Below, in pieces: positions 13,466 through 23,521 of a DNA stretch of 64,000 bases (within the stretch, counting starts at the first letter, position 1; every line of letters starts with the position of its first letter). The stretch comes from Hypericum androsaemum (lineage: Eukaryota > Streptophyta > Magnoliopsida > Malpighiales > Hypericaceae). The notes beneath the pieces are model-generated. The model was not told the origin of the DNA. It did no database searches and saw nothing but the letters and a program-made list of their open reading frames with translations. Location of the stretch: the NCBI GenBank assembly GCA_963995505.1, contig OZ023187.1, positions 9,573,176-9,637,175 of the forward strand, read 5' to 3'. Both the position numbers and the translations under genes were made by a program.

Positions 13466-16400
13466 AGCCTTTTCTTGTCTTATCTTGCCTTATCTTTCCC
13501 TTTCTTGCATTTTCTAGTCTTTTCTTTCTCTATCTTGCCTTTCCCTTGCCTTTTCTTGATTTTCCCTTGCATTTTCCTACTTTTTCTTACCTTTTCTTGC
13601 CTTATTTTGCCTTACCTTGGTTTTCTTGCATTATCTTTCCTTTTCTTGCATTATCTTTCCTTTTCTTGCCTTATGTTGCCTTTCCTTTCTTTATCTTGCT
13701 TTTTCCTTGCCTTTTCTTAACTTATCTTGCCTTTTACTTGCCTTATCTTGCCTATTATTGCCTTTTCTTTCCTTATCTAACATTCTCTTTGCCATTTCCT
13801 TGCCTTATCTTGCCTATTCTTGCCTTATCTTACATTTTCTTGCCATTTTCTTGCCTTTTATCTACTTTTCTTACATTTTCCTTGCCTTTTTTTTCCTTTT
13901 CTTGCATTATCTTGCCTTTTCTTTCCTTACCTTGCCTTTTCCTTGCCATTTATTACCTTTTCTTTTTTTTCTTGCCTTTTCTTTCCCTTTCTTGCTTTAC
14001 GTTGACTTTTCATGTCTTTTCTTGCCTTTTCTTTCCTTTTCTTCCAGTATCTTGCCTGTTATTGCCTTTTCTTTCCTTATCTTACCTTTTCCTTGCCTTT
14101 TTTTGTCTTATCTTGATTTATCTTGCCTTTTCTTGCCCTTTCTTTCCTTATCTTACCTTTTCCTTGCCTTATCTTGCTTTATCTTTCCTTTTCTTGCCTT
14201 TTCTTACTTTTTCTGGCCTTATCTTTCCTTTTCTTACCTTGTCTTGCCTTTTCTTGTTTTTTCCTTGCCTTTTCTTGCCTAATCATGCCTTTTCTTTCCT
14301 TTTCTTGCCTTTTTATTTTTTATCTTACCTTTTCTTGCCTTTTCTTACCTTATCTTGCCTTTTCTTGACTTTTCTTACCTTTTCTTGTCTTATCTCACCT
14401 TTTCTCTCATTATCTTGTATTTTCCTTGCCTTTCCTTGCATTTTCCTTGCATTTTCTTTTCTTTTCTTGCCTTATCTTGCCTTATCTTGCCTTTTCTGGC
14501 CTTATCTTCCCTTTGCTCACCTTATCTTGCCTTTTCCTTGCCTTTTCTTACCATTTCTTACCTTTTCCTTTCATTTTCTTTCAGTTTCTTTCCTTATATT
14601 GCCTTTTCTTGCCGTATGTTGCCTTATCTTGTCTTTTCTTTCCTTTTCTTGCCTTATCTTGCTTTATATTTCCTGCTATTGCCTTTTCTTTCCTAATCTA
14701 ATCTTTTTCTTGCCTTTATTTTGCCTTTTCTTGCCTTTATCTTGCCTTTTCTTGCCTTATCTTGCTTTTTCTTTCCTTGTCTTGCCTTTTCATGCTTTAT
14801 CTTGCCTTTTCTTACCTTTTCTTACCTTATCTTGCCTTATCTCGCCTTTTCTCTCCTTATCTTGCCTTTTCCTTGCCTTTCCTTGCCTTTTCCTTGCTTT
14901 TTCTTTCCTTTTCTTTATCTTGCCTTTTCATGGCTTATCTTACTTTTCTCTTCGTATGTTGCCGTTTCCTTGCCATTTCTTACCATTACTTGCATTTTCC
15001 TAGCCTTTTCTTTCCTTTTCTTGTCTTATCTTGCCTTTCATTGCCTTATCTTGCCTTTGCTTGCCTTATCTTACCTTTTCTTGCCTTATCTTGCCTTTTC
15101 ATGCCTGTTCTTGCCTTTTTGTGCCTTTTCTTGCCTTATCTTGCATTTTCCTTGCCTTTTCATTCCATTTCTTACATTTTCTAGCCTTTTCTTGCCTTAT
15201 CTTGGTTTTTCTTACCTTATCTTGCATTTTATTTCCTTATCTTGCCTTTTCTTGCTTTTTCTTGCCATGTCTTACCTTTTCTTGCCTTTTTCTTTCCTTT
15301 TCTATATTTTTCTTGCCTTATCTTGGCTTTTCTTTCCTCATCTTGCCTTTTCTTGCCTTATCTTACCTTTTCTTGCCTTTTCTTGCCTTTTCCTTGCCTT
15401 TTATTTCCTTTTCATCCCTTTTCTTGCCTTTTCAATCCTTATCATTCCTTTTCTTGCCTTTTATTACTTTTTTTTGCTTTATCTTGCCATATCTTGCCTT
15501 TTTTTCCTTTTCTTGCCTTATCTTGCCTTTTCTTGCCTTATCTTGCCTTTTCCTTCCTTATCTTGCCTTTTCGATGTCATTACTTGCCTTATCTTACCTT
15601 TTCTTGCCTTTTCCTTTTGTTTCTTGCCTTTTCTTGCCTTATCATGCCTTTTCTTTCCATATCATGCCTTTTTCTTACCATTTCTACTTGCTTTGTCTTG
15701 CCTTTTCTTGTCTTTCCCTTGCCTTTTCTTGATTTTTCCTTGCATTTTCTTGCCTTATCTTGGTTATCTTGCATTATCTTGGTTTTCTTTCTTTTTCTTT
15801 CCTTATCTTACTTTTTCCTTGCCTTTTCTTACCTTTTTTTGCCTTATCTTGCCTTTTACTTGCCTTTTCTTACCTTATCTTTCCTTATCTTGCCTGTTAT
15901 TGCCTTTTCTTTCCTTATCTAATCTTTTCTTTGCCTTTTCCTTGTCTTTTCTTTCCTTATCTTGCCTTTTCCTTGCCCTTTATTTCCTTTTCTAACCTTT
16001 TCTTGCATTTTCTTGCCTTACATTGCCTTTTCTTGCCTTTTCATTCTCCATCTTACCTTTTTCATGTCTTTTTTTGCCTTATCTTGCCTTATCTTGCCTT
16101 ATCTTTCCCTATCTTGCCTTTTCCTTGCCTTTCCTTGCCTTTTTTTCCTTTTCTTGCCTTATCTTGCCTTTTCTTGCCTTATCTTGTCGTTTCTTGCCTT
16201 TTCTTGCCTTTTCATGCCTTTTCTTTCATTTTCTTGCCTTATCTTGCTTTATCTTGCATGCTATTGCCTTTTCTTTCCTTATCTAACATTTTCCTTGCCT
16301 TTTCTTGCCTTCTCTTTCCTTTTCGTTGCCTTTTCTTTCTTTTCTTACATTTTCTTGCATTTTTTTTCCTTTTCTTGACTTTTCTTGGTTTTTTTGGCCT

Positions 16401-17360
16401 TTTTTGCATTTTCTTTACTTATCTTGCCTTTTCTTGCCCTTTCTTTCTTTTTCTTTCCTTGTCATGCCTTTTCTTGCAATTTTCTTTCCTTTTCTTGCGT
16501 TATCTTGCCTTTTCTTTCCTTGTCTTGCCTTTTCTTGCCTTATCTTACCTTTTTTTGCTTTATCTTGCCTTTTCCTTACCTTTTCTTGCCTTTCCTTTCC
16601 TTTTCATCCCTTTTCTTGACTTTTCTTGCCTTATCTTTCCTTTTCTTACCTTTTTTTGCCTTTTTTTTACCTTTCTTGCCTTATCTTGCCTTTTCATTCC
16701 TTATCATGCCTTTTCTTGCCTTTTATTACCTTTTCTTGCTTTATCATGCCTTATTTTGCCTTTTTTGCCTTTTTTGCCTTATCTTGCCTTTTCTTTCATT
16801 ATTTTGCCTTTTCCTTCCTTACCTTGCCTTTTCCTTGTCTTTACTTGCCTTTTCTTGCCTTTTCCTTTTGTTTCTTGCCTTTTCTTGCCTTATTTTTCTT
16901 TTCCTTTCCTTTTCTTGCCTTATCATGCCTTTTCTTTCCATATCTTGCCTTTTCCTTACCATTTCTTCCTACCTTATCTTTCTTATTCTTGCCTTTTTTG
17001 CCTTTTCTTGACTTTTCCTTCCTTATCTTGACTTTCTTTACTTATCTTGCCTCTTCCTTGCATTTTCTTTTCTTTTCATGCCTTATCTTGCCTTTTCTGG
17101 CCTTATCTTGCCTTTTCTTGCTTTATCTTGCCTTTTCTTGCCTTATCTTTCTTTTTCATGCCTTTTCTTGCCTCATCTTGCCTGTTATTGCATTTTCTAT
17201 CCTTATCGTACCTTTTCCTTGCCTTTTCTTGCCTTTTCTTACCTTATGTTGCCTTTTCTTACCTTTTCTTTCCTTGTCTTGCCTTTTCATTACTCTATCT
17301 TGCCTTTTCTTTCTCTATCTTGCCTTTTCTTTTCCTTTTCTTACCTTATTTGGCTTATTA

Positions 17361-17480
17361 TTGCCTTATCTAGCCTTTTCTTTCTTTATCTTGCCTTATC
17401 TAGCATTTTCTTTCTTTATCTTGCCTTTTCTAGCCTTTTCTTTCTTTATCTTGCCTTTTCTAGCCTTTTCTTTCTTTATC
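17361..17480 (+). repeat. Local 30-bp trimer repeat, 4 copies
   Basis: A block of three decamers (TTGCCTT[A/T]TC, TAGCCTTTTC, TTTCTTTATC) is repeated four times in tandem with a few substitutions. It shows recent local amplification of a multi-decamer cassette. The TAG in each cassette would stop one reading frame. Confidence 0.93.
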
Positions 17481-18172
17481 TTGCCTTTTCCTTGCCTTTC
17501 CATACATTTTCTTGTCTTTTCTTGCCTTTTCTTGCCTTTACCTTGCCTTTTCTTGCCTTATCTTAACTTTTCTTTCGTTATCTTGCCTTATCTTGCTTTA
17601 TCTTGACTTATCTTGCCTAGTCTTGCTTTTTATTGTATTTTCTTGCCTTATTTTGCCTTTTCTTTCCTTTTCTTGCCTTTTCCTTCCTTATCTTGCCTTT
17701 TCTGGCCTTTTCTTACCTTTTCTTTCTATTTCTTGCCTTTTCTTACCTTTTCTTGCCTTATCTTGACTTTTCTTTTCTTATCATACCTTTTCTTGCATTT
17801 TTATGCATTATCTTGCCATATCTTGCCTTTTCTTGCCTTTTATTGTCTTATCTTGCCTTTTCCTTCCTTATCTTGCCTTTTCTTGCCTTATCTTGCCTTT
17901 TCCTTCCTTATCTTGCCTTTCTCTTGCCATTTCTTGACTTATCTTGCCTTTTCTTATCTTTTCTTGCCTTTTCTTGACTTATCTTGCCTTTTCCTTGAGT
18001 TTTCTTACCATATCTTCCCTTTTCATGCCTTTTCTTTGCCTTATCTCGCCTTTTCTCTCCTTATTTTGCTTTTTCCTCGCCTTTCCTTGTATTTTCTTTC
18101 ATTTTCTTTCCTTATCTTGCCTTATTTTACCTTTTCTCTCCTTATCTTGCCTTTTCCTTGCCTTTTCTTGCC

Positions 18173-18175
18173 TTA
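18173..18175. other. Target site duplication TTA, left copy
   Basis: TTA immediately before the non-array insert matches TTA at 19223-19225. A 3-bp TTA/TAA duplication is the hallmark of PIF/Harbinger insertion. Joining the flanks with one copy restores TTGCCTTATCTTACC, in perfect decamer register. Confidence 0.85.
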
Positions 18176-18177
18176 GA

Positions 18178-18337
18178 CTACCCACATCAGCAACCCATCC
18201 AATCCAGGTCACGGAATAAATTATTAATTTCTCTCTCTTCCATACCCAATTCCTACCCAATCCAATCTACTTACATATTTTCTACCCACATCAGCAACCC
18301 AGTTCACCGAATAAATAATTAATTTCTCTCTCATCCA
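18178..18337. repeat. Subterminal direct repeat pair in the Harbinger element
   Basis: CTACCCACATCAGCAACCCA at 18178-18197 recurs at 18282-18301. Similarity continues through a GAATAAAT, ATTAATTTCTCTCTC and TCCA phrase to about 18243 and 18337 respectively, an offset of about 104 bp. Repeated subterminal motifs are often transposase-binding regions in DNA transposons. Here it may equally be a tandem duplication of the left end. Confidence 0.88.
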
Positions 18338-18549
18338 CATATTATCTACTCTGATTTGTTTAGATTAAAATTATATATTATGAAAATAATTATGTTTTTA
18401 ATAACACGATTAAATATTGTGATTAAGTCATAAAATTACAAAAGAAAAAATTGGAATACTAAATTAGATAAAAATAATTTAAGGTAGAAATGATAAATTA
18501 CAAATATGAAATTTTCATATTACAAATACAGGAATTTCAAATTACATAA

Positions 18550-18864
18550 TTAATTATAGTTTCCAAACTTTTGCCAAATATGCTCAATTAAATCACTTTT
18601 TAAAGCGTTATGAGCTTCTCTATTGCGAAGTTGTTCTCTAGCAGTCATGTAGGTGGATAGATTTTCGATGCGTTCAGTAGAGAACTGAAAAGGTTCTTCA
18701 TTGTCATCTTCATTACAGAATTCAGTCGGATCATGATAACAGAGATATGTGTCTCGTTCATCCTCTACTATCATATTGTGCAATATGATGCAAGCCTTCA
18801 TAATTCTTCCCATTAACTCCTTGTCCCAAAGAAGGCATGGACGTCGAATGAATGCAAAACAAGC
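18550..18864 (-). pseudogene. Truncated Harbinger transposase (HARBI1-like nuclease), C-terminal fragment
   Basis: The open frame runs from just after an in-frame TAA (18865-18867) to the stop at 18550. The first methionine is at 18813, giving 87 residues from there. The translation carries IMKACIILHNMIVEDERD, a signature of the C-terminal part of the plant DDE transposase family (Pfam Plant_transp / DDE_Tnp_4), preceded by a phrase like FAFIRRPCLLWDKEL and followed by an acidic stretch and EHIWQKFG near the end. Family members are typically 350-450 residues. The catalytic D, D and first E regions and the N-terminal helix-turn-helix are absent, and the reading frame is stopped upstream. This is a dead remnant: the intact protein would excise and integrate the element, and this piece cannot. 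Residue identities are read directly; family assignment is from recall of the motif. Confidence 0.88.
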
Positions 18865-19097
18865 TTATAAGAAGAGATTATGTAGTGAAAGAAGAGACAA
18901 TTTTAGATGGTATAAGAAAATATGTTAACATTGGACTCTATTTATAAAGATACAAAATTAAATTATTTTTAAATTATTTTTTAAATTTATTGCTAAAGAT
19001 AAGCTAACCACAAAAATATTATCCGAATAAATCTATTTTTACGAATAATATTATGCCAAGTGGACATAACTAGATAGTTAGATAAAAAAAAAGCCAA

Positions 19098-19122
19098 CCA
19101 ATCCGCTCGGGAGCGGGATTGG
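19098..19122. other. GC-rich hairpin near the Harbinger right end
   Basis: CCAATCCGCTC followed by a short loop and GCGGGATTGG forms an imperfect stem-loop. CCAATCCGCTC recurs directly at 19127-19137. This GC-rich patch stands out in a very AT-rich element. Confidence 0.7.
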
Positions 19123-19186
19123 CTGGCCAATCCGCTCAGCCGAGCAGAAATCAATAAACACCCTTTTTTTAATAGTTAAATAATAG

Positions 19187-19200
19187 GCCGAGCGCTCGGC
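19187..19200. other. Perfect 14-bp palindrome near the right terminus
   Basis: GCCGAGCGCTCGGC is exactly self-complementary and lies 22 bp inside the right end of the element. It could be a subterminal protein-binding site or part of a longer degenerate terminal structure. Its role is unknown. Confidence 0.85.
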
Positions 19201-19222
19201 GCTTGGACTGCTGTACATGGTC

Positions 19223-19225
19223 TTA
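19223..19225. other. Target site duplication TTA, right copy
   Basis: TTA directly after the element end matches the left copy at 18173-18175 and is followed by in-register decamers. Confidence 0.85.
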
Positions 19226-19500
19226 TCTTACCTTTTCTTGCCTTATCTTGTCTTTTCATGTCTTATCTTGCCTTATCTTGCTTTATCTTGCCTACTATTG
19301 CCTTTTCTTTCCTTATCTAACATTTTCCTTGCCTTTTCTTGCCTTATCTTGCCTATTCTTTCTTTTTCTTGCCTTATCTTGCCTTTTCCTTGACTTTTCT
19401 TTCCTTTTCTTACATTTTCTTACCATTTCTTACCTTATCTTGGTTTTTCTTGCCTTATCTTGCATTTTCTTACCTTATCTGGCCTAATCTTGCCTTTTCT
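19226..19500 (+). repeat. Decameric array, end of domain L
   Basis: Decamers resume after the transposon and carry one more domain-L marker phrase near 19288 (CTATTGCCTTTTC then TTTCCTTATCTAACATT). The Harbinger element therefore landed inside domain L rather than at its edge. The boundary with domain M near 19500 is approximate. Confidence 0.85.
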
Positions 19501-19670
19501 TGACTAATCTTGCCTTTTCTTTCCTTATCTTGCCTTATCTTACCTTTTCTTACCTTATCTTTCCTTTTCCTTTCCTTTTCTTGGCTTTTCTTGGCTTTTC
19601 TTGCCTTTTCCTGCCTGATCTTGCCTTTTCTTGGCTTATCTTGGCTTATCTTTCCTTTTCTTTCCTTATC

Positions 19671-22600
19671 TTGGCTTTTCATGCCATATCTTGCCTTTGC
19701 TTTCCTTTTCTTGCCTTTTCGTGCCTTTTCCTTCCCTTTTCTTGCCTTATTTTACCATTTCTTATCTTTTCATAACTTTTCTTGCCTTTTCATTCCTTTT
19801 CCTTGCCTTTTCATTTCTTTTCTTGCCTTATCTTGCCTTATCTTTCCTTTTCTTTCCATTTCTTGCCTTTTCTTGCCTCTTCTTGCATTATCTTGCATTT
19901 TCCTTGCCTTGCCTTACCTTGCCTTATCTTGCCCTATCTTTCTTTTTCTTTCCTTTATCTTGCCTTATCTTGCCTTTTCATACCTTTTCATTCCTTTTCT
20001 TGCCTTTTCCTTGTCTTTTCTTGCCTTTTCTTGCATGATCATGCCTTTTCTTACCTTATATTTCATTCTCTTCCCTTTTCTTGCTTTATCTTGCATTTTC
20101 TTACCTTTTCTTCTCTTTTCCTTGCCTTTTCTTGCCTTATCTTATCATTTTCTGCCTTTTCTTGGCTTTTCTTTCCTTTTCTTGGCTTTTCTTGCCTTTT
20201 CCTTGCCTTTTCTTTCCTTTTCTTGCCTTATCTTTCCTTATCGTGGTTTTTCTTGCCTTTTCTTGCCTTATTTTTCCTTTTCTTGCCTTTCATGCCTTTT
20301 CCTTGCCTTATCTTACTTTTTCTTGCCTTTTCATGCCTTTTCCTGCCTTTTCTTGATTTTTCTTATCTTTTCCTTGCCTTTTCTTACCTTATCGTTCCTT
20401 TTCTTTCCTTTTCTTATCTTTTCTTGCCGTATCTTGGTTTTTCTTACATTTTCTTCCCTTTTCTTGCCTTTTCTTTCCTTTTCTTGCCTTTTTTTGCCTT
20501 ATCTTATCTTATCTTGCCTTTTCCTTGCCTTTTCTTACCGCGTCTTGCATTTTCCTTGCCGTTTCCATGCCTTTTCTTTCCTTATCTTGCCTTTTCCTTG
20601 CCATTTATTTCCTTTTCTAGCTTTATCTTGCCTTTTCTTGCATTTGTCTTGCCTTTTCTTGCCTTTTCCTACCTTTTCATGCCTTTTCCATGCCTTTTTT
20701 GACTTTTCTTTCCTTTTCATTGCCTTTTCTTGCCTTATCTCTCCTCTTCTTGCCTTTGCTTGCCTTTTCTTGCCTTATCTTGCCATTTCTTTCTTTTTCT
20801 TGCCTTTTCTTAACATATCTGTCCATTTCATGCCTTTTCTTATCTTATCTTGCCTTTTCCTGCCTTTTCCTTGCCTTTTCTTACCGCGTCTTGCATTTTC
20901 CTTGCCTTTTCCATGCCTTTTCTTTCCTTATCTTGCCTTTTCCTTGCCATTTATTTCCTTTTCTAGCTTTATCTTGCCTTTTCTTGCATTTGTCTTGCCT
21001 TTTCTTGCCTTTTCCTACCTTTTCATGCCTTTTCCATGCCTTTTTTGACTTTTCTTTCCTTTTCATTGCCTTTTCTTGCCTTATCTCTCCTCTTCTTGCC
21101 TTTGCTTGCCTTTTCTTGCCTTATCTTGCCATTTCTTTCTTTTTCTTGCCTTTTCTTAACATATCTGTCCATTTCATGCCTTTTCCTTGCCTTTTCTTAC
21201 CTTATCTTTCCTTTTTTTGCATTTTCTTCCCTTTTCCTTGCCATTCTTACCTTATCTTGCCTTTTTCTTGCCTTTTCTTGCCTTTTCATGCCTTTTCCAT
21301 GTTTTTTCTTGCCTTTTCTTTCCTTTTCTTGCCTATTCCTTGCCTTTTCTTGCCTATTCCGTGCCTTTTCTTGACTTATCTTGCTTATCTTTCCATTTCT
21401 TGCCTTATCTTCGGTTTTCTTACCTTTTTTTGGCTATTCATGCCTTATCTTGCCTTTTCTTGCCTTTTCGTTCCTTTTCCTTGCCTTTTCTTGCCTTATT
21501 TTACCATTTCTTGCCTTTTCATGACTTTTCTTTCCTTTTCTTACCTGTTCTTTTCTTTTCTTGCCTTATCTTGCCTTATCCTTTTCTTTCTTTTTCTTTC
21601 CATTTCTTGCCTTTTCTTGCCATTTCTTGCCATTTCTTTCCTTTTCTTGCATTATCTTGCATTTTCTTGCCTTTTCTTTGCCTTTTTTCCCTTTTCTTGC
21701 CTTATCTTTCCTTTTCTTGCCTTTTCATGCCTATTCCATGCCTTTTCTTGCCTTTTTTTGCATTTTCTAATTTTCTTGCCTTTTCTTGACACATCTAGCT
21801 ATATTTTGCCTTTTCATGCATTTTCTTGCATTTTCTTGCCTTATCTTGCACTTTCATTCCTTATCTTGTCTTTTCTTACCTTATCTTTCCTTTCCTTTCT
21901 TTTTCATGCCTTTTCCCTGCCTTATCTTTTCTTTTCTTATCTTTTCATGCCTTTTCTTGCCTTATCTTTCCTTTTCTTGCCTTTTCATGTCTTTTCCATG
22001 CCTTTTCTTGCCTTATCTTTCATTTTCTTGCCTTTTCTTTTCTTTTCCTTGCCTTTTCTTGCCTCGTCTTTCCTTTTCTTGCATGTCCTTGCATTTTCAT
22101 GCCTTATCTTGCCTTTTCTTGACTTATCCTACCTTTTCTTGACTTATCTTGCCTTTTCTTTCCTTTTCTTGCCTTATCTTGCCTTTTCATTCCTTATCTT
22201 GCATATTCATTCCTTATCTAGCCTTTTCATACCTTATCTTGCCTTTTCTTGCCTTTTCATGCCTTTTCCTTGCCTTTTCTTGCCTTTTCTTTCCTTATCT
22301 TGCCCTTTCTTGCCTTTTCTTTCCATTTTTTGACTTTTCTTGCCTCATCTTTCATTTTCTTTTCTTTTCTTTTCTTTTCTTGCCTTTCCTTCCCTTATCT
22401 TGCCTTATCTTGCCTTTTATTTCCTTTTCCTTTCCTTTTCTTTCCTTTTCTTGCCTTATCTTGCATTTTCCTTGCCTTTTCTTTAATTACCTTGCCTTAT
22501 CATTCCTTTTCTTGCCTTTTCATCCCTTTTCATGCCTTTTCCTTGTCGTTTCTTGCCTTTGCTTACCTTATATATCCTTTTTTTGCCTTTTCTTGCCTTT

Positions 22601-23521
22601 CTTACCTTATCTTGCCTTTTTCTTGCCTTTTCTTGCCTTTTCATACATTTTCCATGCCTTTTTTGCCTTTTCTTTCCTTTTCTTGCCTTTTCTTACCTAT
22701 TCCTTGCCTTTTCTTTCCTTTGCTTGCCTTTTCTTTCCTTTGCCTGCCTTTTCTTGCATATTCCTTGCCTTTTCTTGCCTTTTCTTGCCTTTTCCTACCT
22801 GATCTTGCCTATTCTTTCCTTATCTTTCCTTTTCTTTTCTTTTCTTGGCTTTTCTTACCTTTTCTTACCTTTTCTCGTCTTTTCTTGGCTTTTCTTTCCT
22901 TTTCATACCTTTTCTCGCCTTTTCTTTCCTTTTCTTGCCTTTTCTTTCCTATTCTTGCCTTTTCCTCCCTTATCTTACAATTTCTTGCCTTTTATTGCCT
23001 TTTCATGCCTTTTCTCGCCTTTTCCTGCCTCTTCCTTTCCTTTTCATGCCTTTTCTTGCCTTATCTTTCCTTTTCTTGCCTTTTCTTGCCTTATATTACC
23101 TTTTCTTTTCTTTTCCTCGCCTCTTGTTTCCTTATCTTGCCTTATCTTGCATTTTCTTGTCTTTTCCTTGCCCTTTCTTTCCTTTTCTTGCCTTTTCATA
23201 ACTTTTGTTGCCTTAACTATCCTTTTCTTGCCTTTTCAAGCCTTTCCATGCCTTTTCTTGCCTTTTCTTACCTTATCTTACCTTATTTTGCCTTTTCTTG
23301 CCTTACCTTGCCTTATCTTGCCTTATATTTTCTTTTCTTTCTTTTTCTCACCTTATCTTGCCTTTTCTTGCCTTTTTTTACCTTTTCCTTACTTTTTCTT
23401 ACCCTTTCCATGCCTTTTCTTCCCTTTTCTTTCCTTTTTCTTGCCTTTTCTTGCCTATCCTTACCTTTTCCTTGCCTTTTCCTGCCTGATCTTGCCTTAT
23501 CTTTCCTTTTCTTTCCTTATC
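19671..23521 (+). repeat. Higher-order repeat copy A (about 3851 bp)
   Basis: Anchored on TTGGCTTTTCATGCCATATC at 19671. Other landmarks are TTACCGCGTCTTGC (about 20537 and 20883), TTATCTTCGGTTTTC (about 21406), ACATCTAGCTATATTTTGCC (about 21790), and TATATCC followed by a T-run (about 22569). All recur in the same order in copies B and C. Copy A alone carries the 346-bp internal duplication. Confidence 0.92.
20535..21226 (+). repeat. 346-bp tandem duplication private to copy A
   Basis: The segment containing TTACCGCGTCTTGCATTTTC, through the ACATATCTGTCCATTTCATGCC phrase, is present twice with a 346-bp offset. The copies are nearly identical; I see one substitution (CCGTTTCC against CCTTTTCC) in the first part. 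Copies B and C have it once, so it postdates the amplification of the 3.84-kb unit. Confidence 0.9.

Larger units (their letters stand above)
1..18175 (+). repeat. Decameric satellite array, domain L (left edge outside window)
   Basis: Uninterrupted tandem array of a roughly 10-bp unit, TTGCCTTTTC or TTGCCTTATC on the + strand. Common variants are TTACC, TTTCC, TTGCA and TTCCC in the first half, and an extra C giving 11-bp units. At 10.0-10.2 bp per unit this is about 1,800 units. A phrase like TGTTATTGCCTTTTC followed by TTTCCTTATCTAACC recurs irregularly (near 375, 1705, 1935, 3412, 5160, 6515, 7405, 10310, 10365, 12168, 14060, 15895 and 17185), showing a degenerate higher-order organisation. 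The + strand is nearly all T and C, with one G per unit and an A in the TTATC form. The long open frames here are repeat artefacts. I see no gene, promoter or RNA gene in this stretch. The function is unknown. Confidence 0.97.
18176..19222 (-). mobile_element. Decayed PIF/Harbinger-type DNA transposon (1047 bp)
   Basis: AT-rich unique sequence inserted in the array and flanked by TTA duplications. The left end begins GACTACCCACATCAGCA. The reverse complement of the right end begins GACCATGTACAGCAGTCC. These look like imperfect terminal inverted repeats sharing GAC and a CA-rich core. The only coding trace is a transposase C-terminus on the - strand at 18550-18864. At about 1 kb it is far shorter than an autonomous Harbinger with transposase and Myb-like genes, so it is an internal-deletion derivative or a relic that would need transposase supplied in trans. 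Outside the coding trace, 18340-18540 and 18870-19080 are AT-rich and featureless to me. The family call rests on the duplication plus the transposase fragment; the TIR match is weaker. Confidence 0.82.

Noticed and set aside
1..18219. Many long + strand open frames (200-645 codons) encoding hydrophobic L/P/F/S/C-rich proteins
   Set aside because: They overlap in all three frames with the same decapeptide, start at chance ATGs made by TTGCC-to-CATGCC changes, and track the repeat rather than any codon pattern.
18550..18813. Functional host nuclease gene rather than a transposon remnant
   Set aside because: Only the C-terminal part is present, it is stopped upstream in frame, and it lies within TTA-flanked transposon boundaries.
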